Source: JBCCGG01 sp039029395
Lineage (GTDB): Bacteria; Pseudomonadota; Alphaproteobacteria; Kiloniellales; JAKSDN01
Direction: 5' to 3'
DNA: 64,000 nucleotides
Assembly (NCBI GenBank): GCA_039029395.1
Contig: JBCCGG010000023.1
Span: 1-64,000, forward strand
The position numbers and the translations under genes are program-made. Shown here one piece after another: positions 36,536 through 45,477 of this stretch (positions are counted from its first letter, which is position 1; every line of letters begins with the position of its first letter). The notes below the pieces were generated by a model that was not told where the DNA came from, did no database searches, and saw nothing but the letters and a program-made list of their open reading frames with translations.

Positions 36536-37515
36536 AGCACGGCTACACACCCTTGGGCAAACGCCTCACCTCGGCGTTTGAGCCCATCATGCATTCGGCC
36601 CCAGGCCGCTTCGTGGCAGCGCTGCTCAGCAAGCTTGGCTTTTCGGGCCGGAGCGGCGTGATCGCGATCCCCTACCTCTGGCTGATGCTGTTCTTCCTCG
36701 TGCCCTTCGCCTTTGTGCTGAAGATCTCGCTTGCCGAAACGCTGATCGCCAGGCCGCCATACTCGGACCTGATCGAATGGGGCGAGGAGTGGTTTGTCAC
36801 GATCAACTTGAACTTCGGCAACTACCTCTTTTTGCTGGAAGACGACCTTTATTGGTTTGCCTATCTGAACTCGGCCAAAATCGCGCTGATCTCTACGGTG
36901 ATTACGCTTCTGATCGGCTATCCGATGGCCTACGGCATCGCAAAGGCGCATCCAGCCTACCGCAACACGCTTCTGATGCTGATCATTCTGCCGTTCTGGA
37001 CTTCATTCCTGCTGCGGGTCTATGCCTGGATCGGGCTCTTGAAGAACAACGGATTGGTCAACAACATCCTCATGGGGTTGGGTGTGATCGACGATCCGAT
37101 CGTAATGATGCAGACCGACTTCGCGGTCTACTTAGGCATCGTTTACTCCTACCTGCCCTTCATGATCCTGCCGCTTTACGCCAACTTGGAGAAGCTCGAC
37201 GGCACGCTTCTTGAGGCTGCGGCCGATTTGGGCTGCAAGCCGATCAAGGCCTTCTTCCAGGTGACCCTGCCGCTTTCCATACCGGGTATCGTGGCCGGCT
37301 CCATGCTGGTCTTCATTCCGGCAGTCGGCGAGTTCGTCATTCCGGCGCTCTTGGGCGGGCCGGATACGCTGATGATCGGCCGGGTCCTGTGGGACGAGTT
37401 CTTCAACAATCGAGACTGGCCGGTCGCCTCGGCGGTCGCCGTCGCCATGCTGCTCTTCCTCGTCGTGCCGATCATGTTCTTCCGGCACTTCGAGGGCCGG
37501 GAACTGGAGGATTAG
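36532..37515 (+). CDS. potH: Polyamine ABC permease, PotH-like
   Basis: 327 residues with about six membrane segments and the EAA loop (LLEAAADLGCKPIKAFFQVTLP). The segment WTSFLLRVYAWIGLLKNNGLVNN is strongly characteristic of PotB/PotH. Translation is coupled to potG through an ATGA overlap. Confidence 0.93.
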   Translation: MKHGYTPLGKRLTSAFEPIMHSAPGRFVAALLSKLGFSGRSGVIAIPYLWLMLFFLVPFAFVLKISLAETLIARPPYSDLIEWGEEWFVTINLNFGNYLFLLEDDLYWFAYLNSAKIALISTVITLLIGYPMAYGIAKAHPAYRNTLLMLIILPFWTSFLLRVYAWIGLLKNNGLVNNILMGLGVIDDPIVMMQTDFAVYLGIVYSYLPFMILPLYANLEKLDGTLLEAAADLGCKPIKAFFQVTLPLSIPGIVAGSMLVFIPAVGEFVIPALLGGPDTLMIGRVLWDEFFNNRDWPVASAVAVAMLLFLVVPIMFFRHFEGRELED

Positions 37516-37518
37516 GCG

Positions 37519-38361
37519 ATGTCTGGCAAACGCTCCACATTTCTGCTCACGGCGCTGGCATTTGGCTACGCCTTCCTCTACATCCCGATCATCTCGCTGG
37601 TGGTTTACTCCTTCAACGAGTCCAAACTGGTGACGGTCTGGGGTGGCTTCTCCACAAAGTGGTATGGCGAGCTGTTCCAGAGCGAGCTGATGATCGACGC
37701 GGCGCTCTTGAGCCTGCGCATCGCGATCGTCACGGCCTTCTTCGCGGTCGCGCTCGGTACACTCGCCGGCTTCGTGATCGCGCGCATGCGCCACTTCCGG
37801 GGACGCATCCTTTTCGCCGGCATGGCAACCGCGCCCTTGGTCATGCCAGAGGTGATCACCGGGCTTTCTCTGTTGCTGCTGTTCGTCGCGCTGGACGGCA
37901 TGATTGGCTGGCCCGCAGGCCGCGGCGTGACGACCATTACGATCGCCCATATTACTTTCTGCATGGCCTATGTGGCGGTCGTCGTTCAATCGCGACTTGG
38001 CGACATGGATGCCTCGCTGGAGGAAGCGGCCATGGATCTGGGTGCCCGTCCTGTCAAGGTGTTCTTCGTGATCACCCTACCGATCATCACGCCCGCGCTG
38101 GTCTCCGGCTGGCTCTTGGCCTTCACCTTGTCGATCGACGACCTTGTGATCGCCAGCTTCGTCTCCGGGCCGGGGTCTAGCACCCTTCCCATGGTGATCT
38201 TTTCCAAGGTCAAGCTCGGCGTCAGCCCAGACGTCAATGCGCTCGCAACGATCATCATCGGCGTTGTGGCCACCGGCATCATCCTGGCGACGGTGATCAT
38301 GAAGCGAGCCGAAACCAAGCGTCAAAAAGACGTTCAGATGGCGATCGCCGCCAACGAGTGA
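37519..38361 (+). CDS. potI: Polyamine ABC permease, PotI-like
   Basis: 280 residues, six membrane segments, EAA loop SLEEAAMDLGARPVKVFFVITLP, and a typical SIDDLVIASFVSGPGSSTLP block of PotC/PotI. Three bases separate it from potH. Its C-terminal tail is hydrophilic (KRAETKRQKD). Confidence 0.93.
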   Translation: MSGKRSTFLLTALAFGYAFLYIPIISLVVYSFNESKLVTVWGGFSTKWYGELFQSELMIDAALLSLRIAIVTAFFAVALGTLAGFVIARMRHFRGRILFAGMATAPLVMPEVITGLSLLLLFVALDGMIGWPAGRGVTTITIAHITFCMAYVAVVVQSRLGDMDASLEEAAMDLGARPVKVFFVITLPIITPALVSGWLLAFTLSIDDLVIASFVSGPGSSTLPMVIFSKVKLGVSPDVNALATIIIGVVATGIILATVIMKRAETKRQKDVQMAIAANE

Positions 38362-38387
38362 CGCTGAATCCGAAGGGAGGGAGTGGC

Positions 38388-39782
38388 ATGTCTGACGCCG
38401 TAGAGCGTGCGCTGAGCGATGTGACGCTCTTTCCCCTTTGGCTCGACAATCCTGCGGCGCCAGCGGTCGAGGGGCGTCTGATCGGCCGAACCGAGGCCGA
38501 CTTGGTAATCGTTGGCGGCGGTTTCACCGGGCTTTGGGGCGCGCTTCAAGCAAAGGAAGCCAACCCTGAGCGGGAGGTCGTTCTGATCGAGGCTCACACG
38601 ATCCCGACCGGCGCCTCGGCGCGACCCTGCGCGATCTTCTCGACCTCGGTCATGCACGGCCTCTCCAATGCGCTCAGGCTCTACCCCAACGACATGGAGA
38701 CCCTCGAGGCCTTGGGTCGGGATAACTTCGAGGGGTTCAATGACGCCCTGGCCCGCCACGAAATCAATGCCGAGGTGGAATGGGGCGGAGAGATGACGGT
38801 CGCCGTCGGCGAGGCGAACATCCCGGCGGTCAAAGAGGAGTTCGAGCTGCACAAAAAATATGGCCACGACATCGTCTATCTGGATAAGGATCAGGTTCAG
38901 GAGCAGCTGCGCTCGCCGCTGTTCGCGGCCGGCATGTACACCCGATCTCACAGCGGCACGCTCCACCCGGCGAAACTCTGTTGGGGCTTGAAGGCCAGCG
39001 CGCTCAAGTTGGGCGTCAAGATCTACGAGCTAACGCCGCTGACCCGGCTCGAGCCACGCGGCGCGGAGATCTTGGTCAAAACGCACGACGGAGAAATCCG
39101 GGCCCGCAAGGTCTTGCTGGCAACCAACGCCTTCGGCGCCGGCCACAAACACATCAAGCGCCGGGTCGCCGCGATCCGCGACCGGATCATTGCGACCGAA
39201 CCCTTGAGCGAGGAGCAACTGGCCCGCCTCGGCTGGGCCAACCGCCAAGGCGTCTACGACACCCGCACCCAGCTCAACTATATGCGTCTGACCAAAGACA
39301 ATCGCATGCTGTTCGGCGGCCGCCTGGGCTACTACTTCAACAACGAGACCGACCCCCAGGCGGATCGGGATATCGAAGTGTACCGCCGTCTAACAGGCAC
39401 TTTCCTGCAGACATTCCCGCAGCTCGACGACGTCAAGGTCTCCCACGCCTGGGGCGGACCGATTGCGCTTACAACCCGCATGTCGGTGCACTTCCAGCCC
39501 TACCACGACGGCCGGGTGCTCTATGCCGGGGGCTATTCCGGCTTCGGCGTCTCGGGCTCGCGCTTCGGCTCGCGCCTGGCGCTGGCGATCCTGGACGACG
39601 AGAAGATTCCGGAGCGCGAGTTGGCGCTCGCCAAGACCATGCCCAACATGATACTGCCCGAACCGTTTCGCTGGATCGGCGCTAAGATGACCATGTACGC
39701 GCTGGACGGCGTCGACGAGAAGGGCGGCTGGCGGCGCCCCTGGTTGCGCCTGGTGCGCGCTCTGGGCTTCCCGATCTACTGA
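38388..39782 (+). CDS. Second FAD-dependent oxidase of the polyamine operon
   Basis: 464 residues. FAD motif LVIVGGGFTGLWGALQAKE near residue 40, TGASARPCAIFSTSVMHGL and a C-terminal GGYSGFGVSGSRFGSRLALAILDD. It belongs to the same DAO/PuuB-like family as the gene at 32897 but is clearly divergent. The ATG at 38388 follows GGGAGGGAG. Placed between potI and agmatinase, it probably oxidises a second amine or gamma-glutamyl amine of the same pathway. The substrate is inferred from context. Confidence 0.82.
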   Translation: MSDAVERALSDVTLFPLWLDNPAAPAVEGRLIGRTEADLVIVGGGFTGLWGALQAKEANPEREVVLIEAHTIPTGASARPCAIFSTSVMHGLSNALRLYPNDMETLEALGRDNFEGFNDALARHEINAEVEWGGEMTVAVGEANIPAVKEEFELHKKYGHDIVYLDKDQVQEQLRSPLFAAGMYTRSHSGTLHPAKLCWGLKASALKLGVKIYELTPLTRLEPRGAEILVKTHDGEIRARKVLLATNAFGAGHKHIKRRVAAIRDRIIATEPLSEEQLARLGWANRQGVYDTRTQLNYMRLTKDNRMLFGGRLGYYFNNETDPQADRDIEVYRRLTGTFLQTFPQLDDVKVSHAWGGPIALTTRMSVHFQPYHDGRVLYAGGYSGFGVSGSRFGSRLALAILDDEKIPERELALAKTMPNMILPEPFRWIGAKMTMYALDGVDEKGGWRRPWLRLVRALGFPIY

Positions 39783-39811
39783 CAAGACAGCAAAAGGAAA
39801 GGCTGCATTCC

Positions 39812-40783
39812 ATGACAGTCCACTCGGGTGACAACGCGTTTCGGGCCCACGGTCTCCTGGGCCGCAAGCACGAGATGACCTATGGCGGCGCGCTTTCCTT
39901 CATGCGCCGCAAGTACACCCGCGACATCGAAGGCGCGGACGTGGTGGTCTCGGGCGTGCCCTTCGATTCGGCGACCAGCTTCCGCCCGGGCGCCCGCTTC
40001 GGGCCGGCGGCGGTGCGTGCCGCCTCGGTCCAGCTGGCCGAGCTGTTGGCCTTTCCCTTTGGCTTCGATCCCTTCGACCACGTGGCGGTCGCCGACTATG
40101 GCGACTGCTTCCTCGACTACGGCTACCCCCAGGACGTGGCCAAAGAAGTCGAGGCGCATGCCGACACGATTCTGGCATCGGGCGCCACCATGCTGACCTT
40201 GGGCGGCGACCACTTCATCACCTATCCACTGCTGCGCGCCCATGCCAAGAAGCATGGGCCGCTCTCGCTAATTCACTTCGACGCCCACGTGGACACCTGG
40301 GCTGACGACGGCGAGCGGCTCGACCACGGCTCCATGTTCCTGCGCGCCCAGCGCGAGGGGATCGTCGACTCCAGCCGCTCGGTGCAGGTCGGCATTCGCA
40401 CCTACAACACCAAGACTTACGGCTACACGATTCTGAGCGCACCCTGGGTCCACCAACAGGGCGTCGAGGCGACGGTCGCCGAGATCAAGCGCGTGGTGGG
40501 CGACCGCAAGGCCTATCTCACCTTCGACATCGACTGCCTGGACCCCTCTTGTGCACCGGGCACCGGCACGCCGGTGGTCGGCGGCCTCTCGAGCGCCCAG
40601 GCGCTGGCGATCCTCCGTTCCCTGGGGGATCTAAACCTGATTGCCATGGACGTGATGGAAGTGGCGCCCGCCTACGACCACGCTGAGATCACGGCGATCG
40701 CCGCGGCGACCCTGGCGCACGACTTTCTTTGCATGCTGGCAGTCAAGAAGGGCGCGGTGCCCCGGCCGCCTGCTGACGAGTAA
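39812..40783 (+). CDS. speB: Agmatinase-type ureohydrolase
   Basis: 323 residues with all ureohydrolase metal motifs: GGDHFITYP, IHFDAHVDTW (canonical DAHxD) and TFDIDCLDPSCAPGTGTP with the conserved GGLSS and MEVAPAYD. It would hydrolyse agmatine to putrescine and urea with manganese. Unlike the enzyme at 11299-12489 it has canonical ligands and no long N-terminal extension. It follows the second oxidase by 29 bases and precedes the ATP-grasp gene by 6, feeding putrescine into the puuA/puuB route. A guanidinobutyrase or related specificity is possible. Confidence 0.86.
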   Translation: MTVHSGDNAFRAHGLLGRKHEMTYGGALSFMRRKYTRDIEGADVVVSGVPFDSATSFRPGARFGPAAVRAASVQLAELLAFPFGFDPFDHVAVADYGDCFLDYGYPQDVAKEVEAHADTILASGATMLTLGGDHFITYPLLRAHAKKHGPLSLIHFDAHVDTWADDGERLDHGSMFLRAQREGIVDSSRSVQVGIRTYNTKTYGYTILSAPWVHQQGVEATVAEIKRVVGDRKAYLTFDIDCLDPSCAPGTGTPVVGGLSSAQALAILRSLGDLNLIAMDVMEVAPAYDHAEITAIAAATLAHDFLCMLAVKKGAVPRPPADE

Positions 40784-40789
40784 GACACC

Positions 40790-42238
40790 ATGACCAAGCC
40801 CTGCCTGCGCGGCCTGTCCCAGATCCTGACCTTCTTTCGCAAGAACGAGACGCCGATCTTCTTCGTCTCGCCAACGCCTTTCAATCTTCTGGGCGTGGAG
40901 AAGTTCGTCAACCGCTTCCATCACATCAACTACTTCAACTCCTTCGACGGGTTCCATCCGCGGGTCTTTGTGCCGAGCGAGACCCCGCCCCGGGATTTCC
41001 AGTCCATGGAGGAAGTCTGCAATGACCTCCTCTCCAACAAAGAGGTGATCGACCGCATCAAGCGGGCCGGCGGTGGACCGGCCAAGCTGCTCTTTGTCAT
41101 GTTCGACGAGGAGACAGAAGACCTGGCCCACGACATGGGCGCCGAGATCGCTCTGCCTTCGGCCGCCCTGCGCAAACGCCTGGATTCCAAGATCGAGACC
41201 ACGCGCCTCGCCAACGAAGCGGGCATCGCCAGCGCGCCCAACGTCATGGGTCGCGCGGCCGACTTCGCGGAGCTGATGGCCCTGGCCGATACCGCGCGCC
41301 TGGGCCCGAATCTGGTGGTCCAAACACCTTATGGGGATTCCGGGCGTACCACCTTCTTCATCTCGTCGGCGGCCGATTGGGACAAGAATGCCGAGCACCT
41401 GGTTGGCGAAGATCTCAAGATCATGAAGTACATCAACCATATGCCTGGCACGATGGAGGCCTGCGTCACCCGCCACGGTACTTTGGTCGGGCCGGTGCAA
41501 ACCGACCTAACAGGCTTCGCCGAGATCACGCCTTACAAGGGCGGTTGGTGCGGCAACGACATGGACCCGACGATCTTCAATCAGCGGGTTCGCCGGGGCC
41601 TGGTGACGATGGCCCAGCGGCTTGGCGACCGGCTTTACCAAGAGGGCTATCGCGGCATCTTCTGCATGGACTACCTGATCGACACGGACGACGGCACGCC
41701 CTATCTGGGCGAGCTCAATCCCCGGATCAGCGGCGCCAGCCCCTTGACCAACTTGATCACCGCCCACTATGGCGGCGTGCCCCTCTTCCTTTTCCACCTA
41801 CTTGAGTATCTCGACATCGACTATCGGATCGACCTCAAGAAGGTGCAGCGCCGCTGGCAGGAATTCGACTACTGGAGCCAGCTGATCCTCAAGCAGACCG
41901 AGGATAAGGTGCAGCTGCTGACCAAGGCGCCCGACAGCGGCGTCTATCAGATGGACCGCCACGGCGCGATCTCCTACCAGCGCCGGGAGCTCGACTGGAC
42001 CAACGTGATCGACAACGAGGAAGCCTTCTACCTTCGGGTCTACAAGGTCGGCGACTATACCTACAAAGGCGCCGATCTGGGCGTCGTGGTCGCGCGCGGG
42101 CGCATGCAGACCGGCGACCGCCAGCTGCGCGCGCGCGCCAAGCTCTGGAATGGGGCGATCAAGGCCGAGTTCCAGGGCGTGCCGCCACCGGCCCCAGCGC
42201 CCGCGCCGCCCAACCCATTCAGCGCCAAGCTCTTCTGA
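40790..42238 (+). CDS. ATP-grasp ligase of unknown product in polyamine operon
   Basis: 482 residues. The middle carries an ATP-grasp fold of the carbamoyl-phosphate synthase/biotin carboxylase kind: ALRKRLDSKIETTRLANEAGI at its start, VVQTPYGDSGRTTFFI as the glycine-rich lid, EDLKIMKYINHMPGTMEACV, and the metal-binding CMDYLIDTDDGTPYLGELNPRISGASPLTN near residues 295-325. No biotin-carrier or carboxyltransferase domain is seen, so it is not a complete biotin carboxylase. Such enzymes join a carboxylate to an amine. It starts 6 bases after agmatinase and ends the operon with a Pro/Ala-rich tail. Product unknown; an agmatine-, putrescine- or amino acid-linked amide is a guess. Confidence 0.78.
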   Translation: MTKPCLRGLSQILTFFRKNETPIFFVSPTPFNLLGVEKFVNRFHHINYFNSFDGFHPRVFVPSETPPRDFQSMEEVCNDLLSNKEVIDRIKRAGGGPAKLLFVMFDEETEDLAHDMGAEIALPSAALRKRLDSKIETTRLANEAGIASAPNVMGRAADFAELMALADTARLGPNLVVQTPYGDSGRTTFFISSAADWDKNAEHLVGEDLKIMKYINHMPGTMEACVTRHGTLVGPVQTDLTGFAEITPYKGGWCGNDMDPTIFNQRVRRGLVTMAQRLGDRLYQEGYRGIFCMDYLIDTDDGTPYLGELNPRISGASPLTNLITAHYGGVPLFLFHLLEYLDIDYRIDLKKVQRRWQEFDYWSQLILKQTEDKVQLLTKAPDSGVYQMDRHGAISYQRRELDWTNVIDNEEAFYLRVYKVGDYTYKGADLGVVVARGRMQTGDRQLRARAKLWNGAIKAEFQGVPPPAPAPAPPNPFSAKLF

Positions 42239-42278
42239 GCGCCCAGGCGCTCGCAGCTGCCACCGTGACGGCCTCTTT

Positions 42279-42986
42279 TTAGACGGCGCGCGTGATGCCG
42301 CCGTCGACGCGGATGTTTTGACCGGTGATGTAACCGGCCCCTTCCGACGCCAGAAAGGCGACAACCGAGGCGATCTCATCGAGCGAACTGCCATAGCGCC
42401 CCATGGGAATGCGCGCACGGAACTCTTCCTTCTCGGGAAGGCTGTCGATGAATCCGGGCAGCACGTTGTTCATGCGGATGTTGTCGGCCGCGTACTTGTC
42501 GGAATACAGTTTGGTGAAAGCCGCCAAGCCGGCACGAAACACGCCCGACGTTGGGAAAACCGGATCGGGCTCGAATGCGGCGAAGGTGGAAATGTTGATG
42601 ATCGCGCCGCCGCCCTGTTCAAGCATGATCGGCGTGACCAGGCGGGTCGGCCGAACGACGTTCATGAAATAGACGTCCATGCCGGCATGCCAGTCCTCGT
42701 CGCTCAGCTCCAGGACAGGCGCCCGCGGTCCGTGGCCGGCGCTGTTGACCAAAACATCGACACGCCCCCACTTCTCCATGGCCCGTTCGACCAGGCGCTT
42801 CAGGTCCTCGTTGGACTGGTTGGAGCCGGTGACGCCGACGCCACCCAGCTCGCCCGCCAAGATTTCGCCTTTGCCGGAGGAGGAGAGGATCGCCACATTG
42901 AAACCGTCCTGCGCCAGGCGACGTGCGGCATCCGCGCCCATGCCGCTGCCGCCGGCGGTGATGATGGCTGTTTTCTTGACCGACAT
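42279..42986 (-). CDS. Short-chain dehydrogenase-family protein lacking Tyr/Lys
   Basis: 235 residues with a Rossmann start (AIITAGGSGMGADAARRLAQDG), the VLVNSAGHG block and IINISTFAAF, but the usual YxxxK catalytic pair is replaced: the aligned stretch reads TSGVFRAGLAAFTK, with Ser for Tyr and Arg for Lys. The C-terminal GYITGQNIRVDGGITR is normal. Start set at 42986 because of the AAGGAG box seven bases upstream. Divergent from a LysR gene that probably regulates it. It may be a binding or non-classical SDR; the reaction is unknown. Confidence 0.82.
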   Translation of the reverse strand: MSVKKTAIITAGGSGMGADAARRLAQDGFNVAILSSSGKGEILAGELGGVGVTGSNQSNEDLKRLVERAMEKWGRVDVLVNSAGHGPRAPVLELSDEDWHAGMDVYFMNVVRPTRLVTPIMLEQGGGAIINISTFAAFEPDPVFPTSGVFRAGLAAFTKLYSDKYAADNIRMNNVLPGFIDSLPEKEEFRARIPMGRYGSSLDEIASVVAFLASEGAGYITGQNIRVDGGITRAV

Positions 42987-43102
42987 GCTCAGCTCCTTGC
43001 TCGTCAATCGTGATGGGTTGCTTACGGGCTCCATAGGTCGCATCGGTTCGTGCAATTGACTAATCAGATTTCCTGCCTTAAGCATGTAGAAATACTACAG
43101 TC

Positions 43103-44011
43103 ATGGACCGGCCGAAGATGACCCGGTTGCCGCCCCTGAATGCGCTCAAGGCCTTCGAGGCTGCTGGACGGCACCTGAACTTTCGCCTGGCGGCCGAGGA
43201 GATGGGCGTGACCCACGGGGCGGTGGCCCAGCAGGTGCGGGGGCTCGAGGCTAGACTGGGCGTAAAGCTTTTCGACCGCCTGCCCCGAGGCCTCAGGTTG
43301 ACCGACGACGGGCGCAAGTATCTGGCGCCGCTGCAACGCGCCTTCGAGCTGATCGCAAAAGCGACCGAGGAGGTCGTGCCTCGCCAATCGGTTCTGAACA
43401 TCTCGGTCACCCCGTCATTCGCGACGAAATGGCTGGTTCCCCGCCTGGGCGACTTCAACAGGCGCAATCCCCAGATCGATGTCAGGGTCGATGCCTCGCA
43501 GGGTCTGGCGAACTTTCAAAGCGACGGTGTCGACATTGCCGTTCGACAAGGCAAGCCGCCCTTCGGATCCGGTTTGGTCGCGGAGTTCCTGCTTCCGCTC
43601 GCGTTCTATCCGGTTTGCAGCCCGCGCCTCCTAGACGGTGACCCGCCGCTTCGATCACCCGAAGATCTAGCCCATCACGTCCTGCTGCACGACTCCCACG
43701 GGCTTTGGCCGATCTATCTGGAGAAGGTCTTCGCCGGAAAGCCCCATCGCACGGCGCGCGCCATGAACTTCAGCCAGACGTCGCTTGCCGTCGATGCGGC
43801 CGTGGCCGGACAAGGGGTCGCACTGGCTAGCGACCCCTTCGTCATCGACGAACTGGCGGCTGGACGTCTTTGCCGGCCTTTCGACCAGGCGATCACCGGC
43901 GATCTGGGCTTCTACGTGGTCGCACCCAGAAAGCCGCGCAAGCCCGAAGGCGTCCAGCGTATGCGGGATTGGCTGATCGCACAGAGCCGATCGGAATCGG
44001 GCGGCCTTTAG
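43103..44011 (+). CDS. LysR-family regulator, GcvA-like
   Basis: 302 residues. N-terminal HTH LPPLNALKAFEAAGRHLNFRLAAEEMGVTHGAVAQQVRGLE, typical of the GcvA group, then an effector domain. It diverges from the SDR gene (116-base gap, promoter region at 42987-43102) and converges on the HisD-like gene, ending one base before that gene's stop. It likely regulates the SDR gene and possibly the HisD-like gene. Confidence 0.9.
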   Translation: MDRPKMTRLPPLNALKAFEAAGRHLNFRLAAEEMGVTHGAVAQQVRGLEARLGVKLFDRLPRGLRLTDDGRKYLAPLQRAFELIAKATEEVVPRQSVLNISVTPSFATKWLVPRLGDFNRRNPQIDVRVDASQGLANFQSDGVDIAVRQGKPPFGSGLVAEFLLPLAFYPVCSPRLLDGDPPLRSPEDLAHHVLLHDSHGLWPIYLEKVFAGKPHRTARAMNFSQTSLAVDAAVAGQGVALASDPFVIDELAAGRLCRPFDQAITGDLGFYVVAPRKPRKPEGVQRMRDWLIAQSRSESGGL

Positions 44012-44012
44012 C

Positions 44013-45338
44013 CTAGTCGTCCCGGCGCGCCGTCTCGCGCGCCTCGGAAACCGCGGCGGCGTGGCCGTCGAAGCCCTCGTAGAGCGCCAGGGTGCGGGCG
44101 TGCTTGGCGAGCTCGGGATAGCCGGCCGAGGTGACGTAGCCGATGCTTGAGCGCTTCATGTAGTCGAACACCGAGAGAGGCGAGGCGGTCTTGGCCGCGC
44201 CCGAGGTCGGTAGCACCGCGTTGGGACCGAGCACGAAGTTGGCGATCGTGCCGGGCGTGTGCTCGCCCAGGAGGATCTCGCCGGCATGTTCGATCCGCTC
44301 CATCAGCGTGAAGGGCTCGGCCGCCAGGATTTGCAGATGCTCGGGCGCGTAGTCGTTGACGAAGGCGAGCGCCGCCGCCATGTCCGGCGCCAGCACGATG
44401 CCGCCGCGCGGTCCGCCCAGCACGGCCGAGGAATAGCCGACCCGCTCCTCGCTCATCTGGGCCCAGTAGTCGGGAATGTAGCGCCGGGCGGCTGCGGCGA
44501 GCTCGGGGCAGTCGGTCACCAGATAGGCCGAGGAATCGGCACCATGCTCGGACTCGATGATCACGTCGAGTGCCGCTAGGCGCGGGTTGGACCCGCGTTC
44601 GGCCAATACGATGGATTCGCTCGGGCCGGCCGGCGTGCCCGGGTCGATCAGCTCCGCCAGCAGGCGCTTGGCGGCCATGAAGTAGGGGCTGCCCGGACCG
44701 ACGATCTTGTGGCAGCGGGGTACGCTGTCGGTGCCGTGGGCGACTGCAGCGACCGCCTGAGCGCCGCCGCATTTGTAGACATCCCGAACGCCGGCGATCC
44801 GCGCCGCGACCAAGCTCGCTGCGTCGACCGTGCCGTCGGGCCCGGGCGGGGTCAGCACGACGACCCGGGGCACCCCGGCGACCACTGCCGGCACGGTCGT
44901 CATCATAAGGACGCTCGGGAAGGAGCCCTTGCCGCGCGGCACGTAGCAGGCAACCGACGGGATCGCCGTGAAGCGGTCGCCGGCAAAGGCGCCGGGGCGC
45001 ACCTCGTTGAGCCACATGGGCTCCGGCATCTGCTCCTCGTGGAAGCGCCGGATGTTCTCGATGCCGTATTCGATCGCCGAGCGCACTTCGGCGCCGACCT
45101 GGTCGAAGGCGGCGTCGAACTCCGCCTCGCTCGCCTTGATCTCGGTGATCTCGGCCTGGTCGAAGCGCTTGGCAAAGCGGATCAGGGCCTGGTCGCCCTC
45201 GGCCTCGACCGCCGCGATGACAGGCTCGACCTGGGCCATGAAGCCGCCCAGATCGTCCTCGGTACGCACCATCAACGCCTGGCGCGCCGCCGCGTCCAAA
45301 TCCTCAAGTCGGTAGAAACTGACCTCCGCCGCCATCAC
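44013..45338 (-). CDS. Histidinol dehydrogenase-family enzyme, probably not biosynthetic HisD
   Basis: 441 residues of the HisD family: YVPRGKGSFPSVLMMTTVPA, CGGAQAVAAVAHGT, KIVGPGSPYF and the catalytic Glu-His in YAPEHL (about 333-334). Two of the four zinc ligands of classical HisD are changed: Gln to Glu in IESEHG (about 262) and Asp to Asn in ANFVLGPNAVLPT (about 367); both His ligands remain (265, 426). This variant is common in catabolic paralogues, for instance sulfopropanediol dehydrogenase. It probably oxidises another amino- or sulfo-alcohol with NAD. No other his genes are near. Confidence 0.85.
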   Translation of the reverse strand: MMAAEVSFYRLEDLDAAARQALMVRTEDDLGGFMAQVEPVIAAVEAEGDQALIRFAKRFDQAEITEIKASEAEFDAAFDQVGAEVRSAIEYGIENIRRFHEEQMPEPMWLNEVRPGAFAGDRFTAIPSVACYVPRGKGSFPSVLMMTTVPAVVAGVPRVVVLTPPGPDGTVDAASLVAARIAGVRDVYKCGGAQAVAAVAHGTDSVPRCHKIVGPGSPYFMAAKRLLAELIDPGTPAGPSESIVLAERGSNPRLAALDVIIESEHGADSSAYLVTDCPELAAAARRYIPDYWAQMSEERVGYSSAVLGGPRGGIVLAPDMAAALAFVNDYAPEHLQILAAEPFTLMERIEHAGEILLGEHTPGTIANFVLGPNAVLPTSGAAKTASPLSVFDYMKRSSIGYVTSAGYPELAKHARTLALYEGFDGHAAAVSEARETARRDD

Positions 45339-45477
45339 ACCTTCTCCCGCCGGTCCCGTGCCTCAAGGTTTCAAAGGACGATCGGCCGGGTAAGTCAAGC
45401 TTTCCAACCGAACGCGAGCTTGCCAGCTGGCGATGGGGCGGTGTTTCATGGCCTCGTTCGCCGCCCGAGAGGAGCCG

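Noticed and set aside
40790..42238. Annotation of the ATP-grasp protein as biotin carboxylase
   Set aside because: The fold region is similar, but no biotin carrier or carboxyltransferase gene is near and the N- and C-terminal regions do not fit; the call is left at ATP-grasp ligase.
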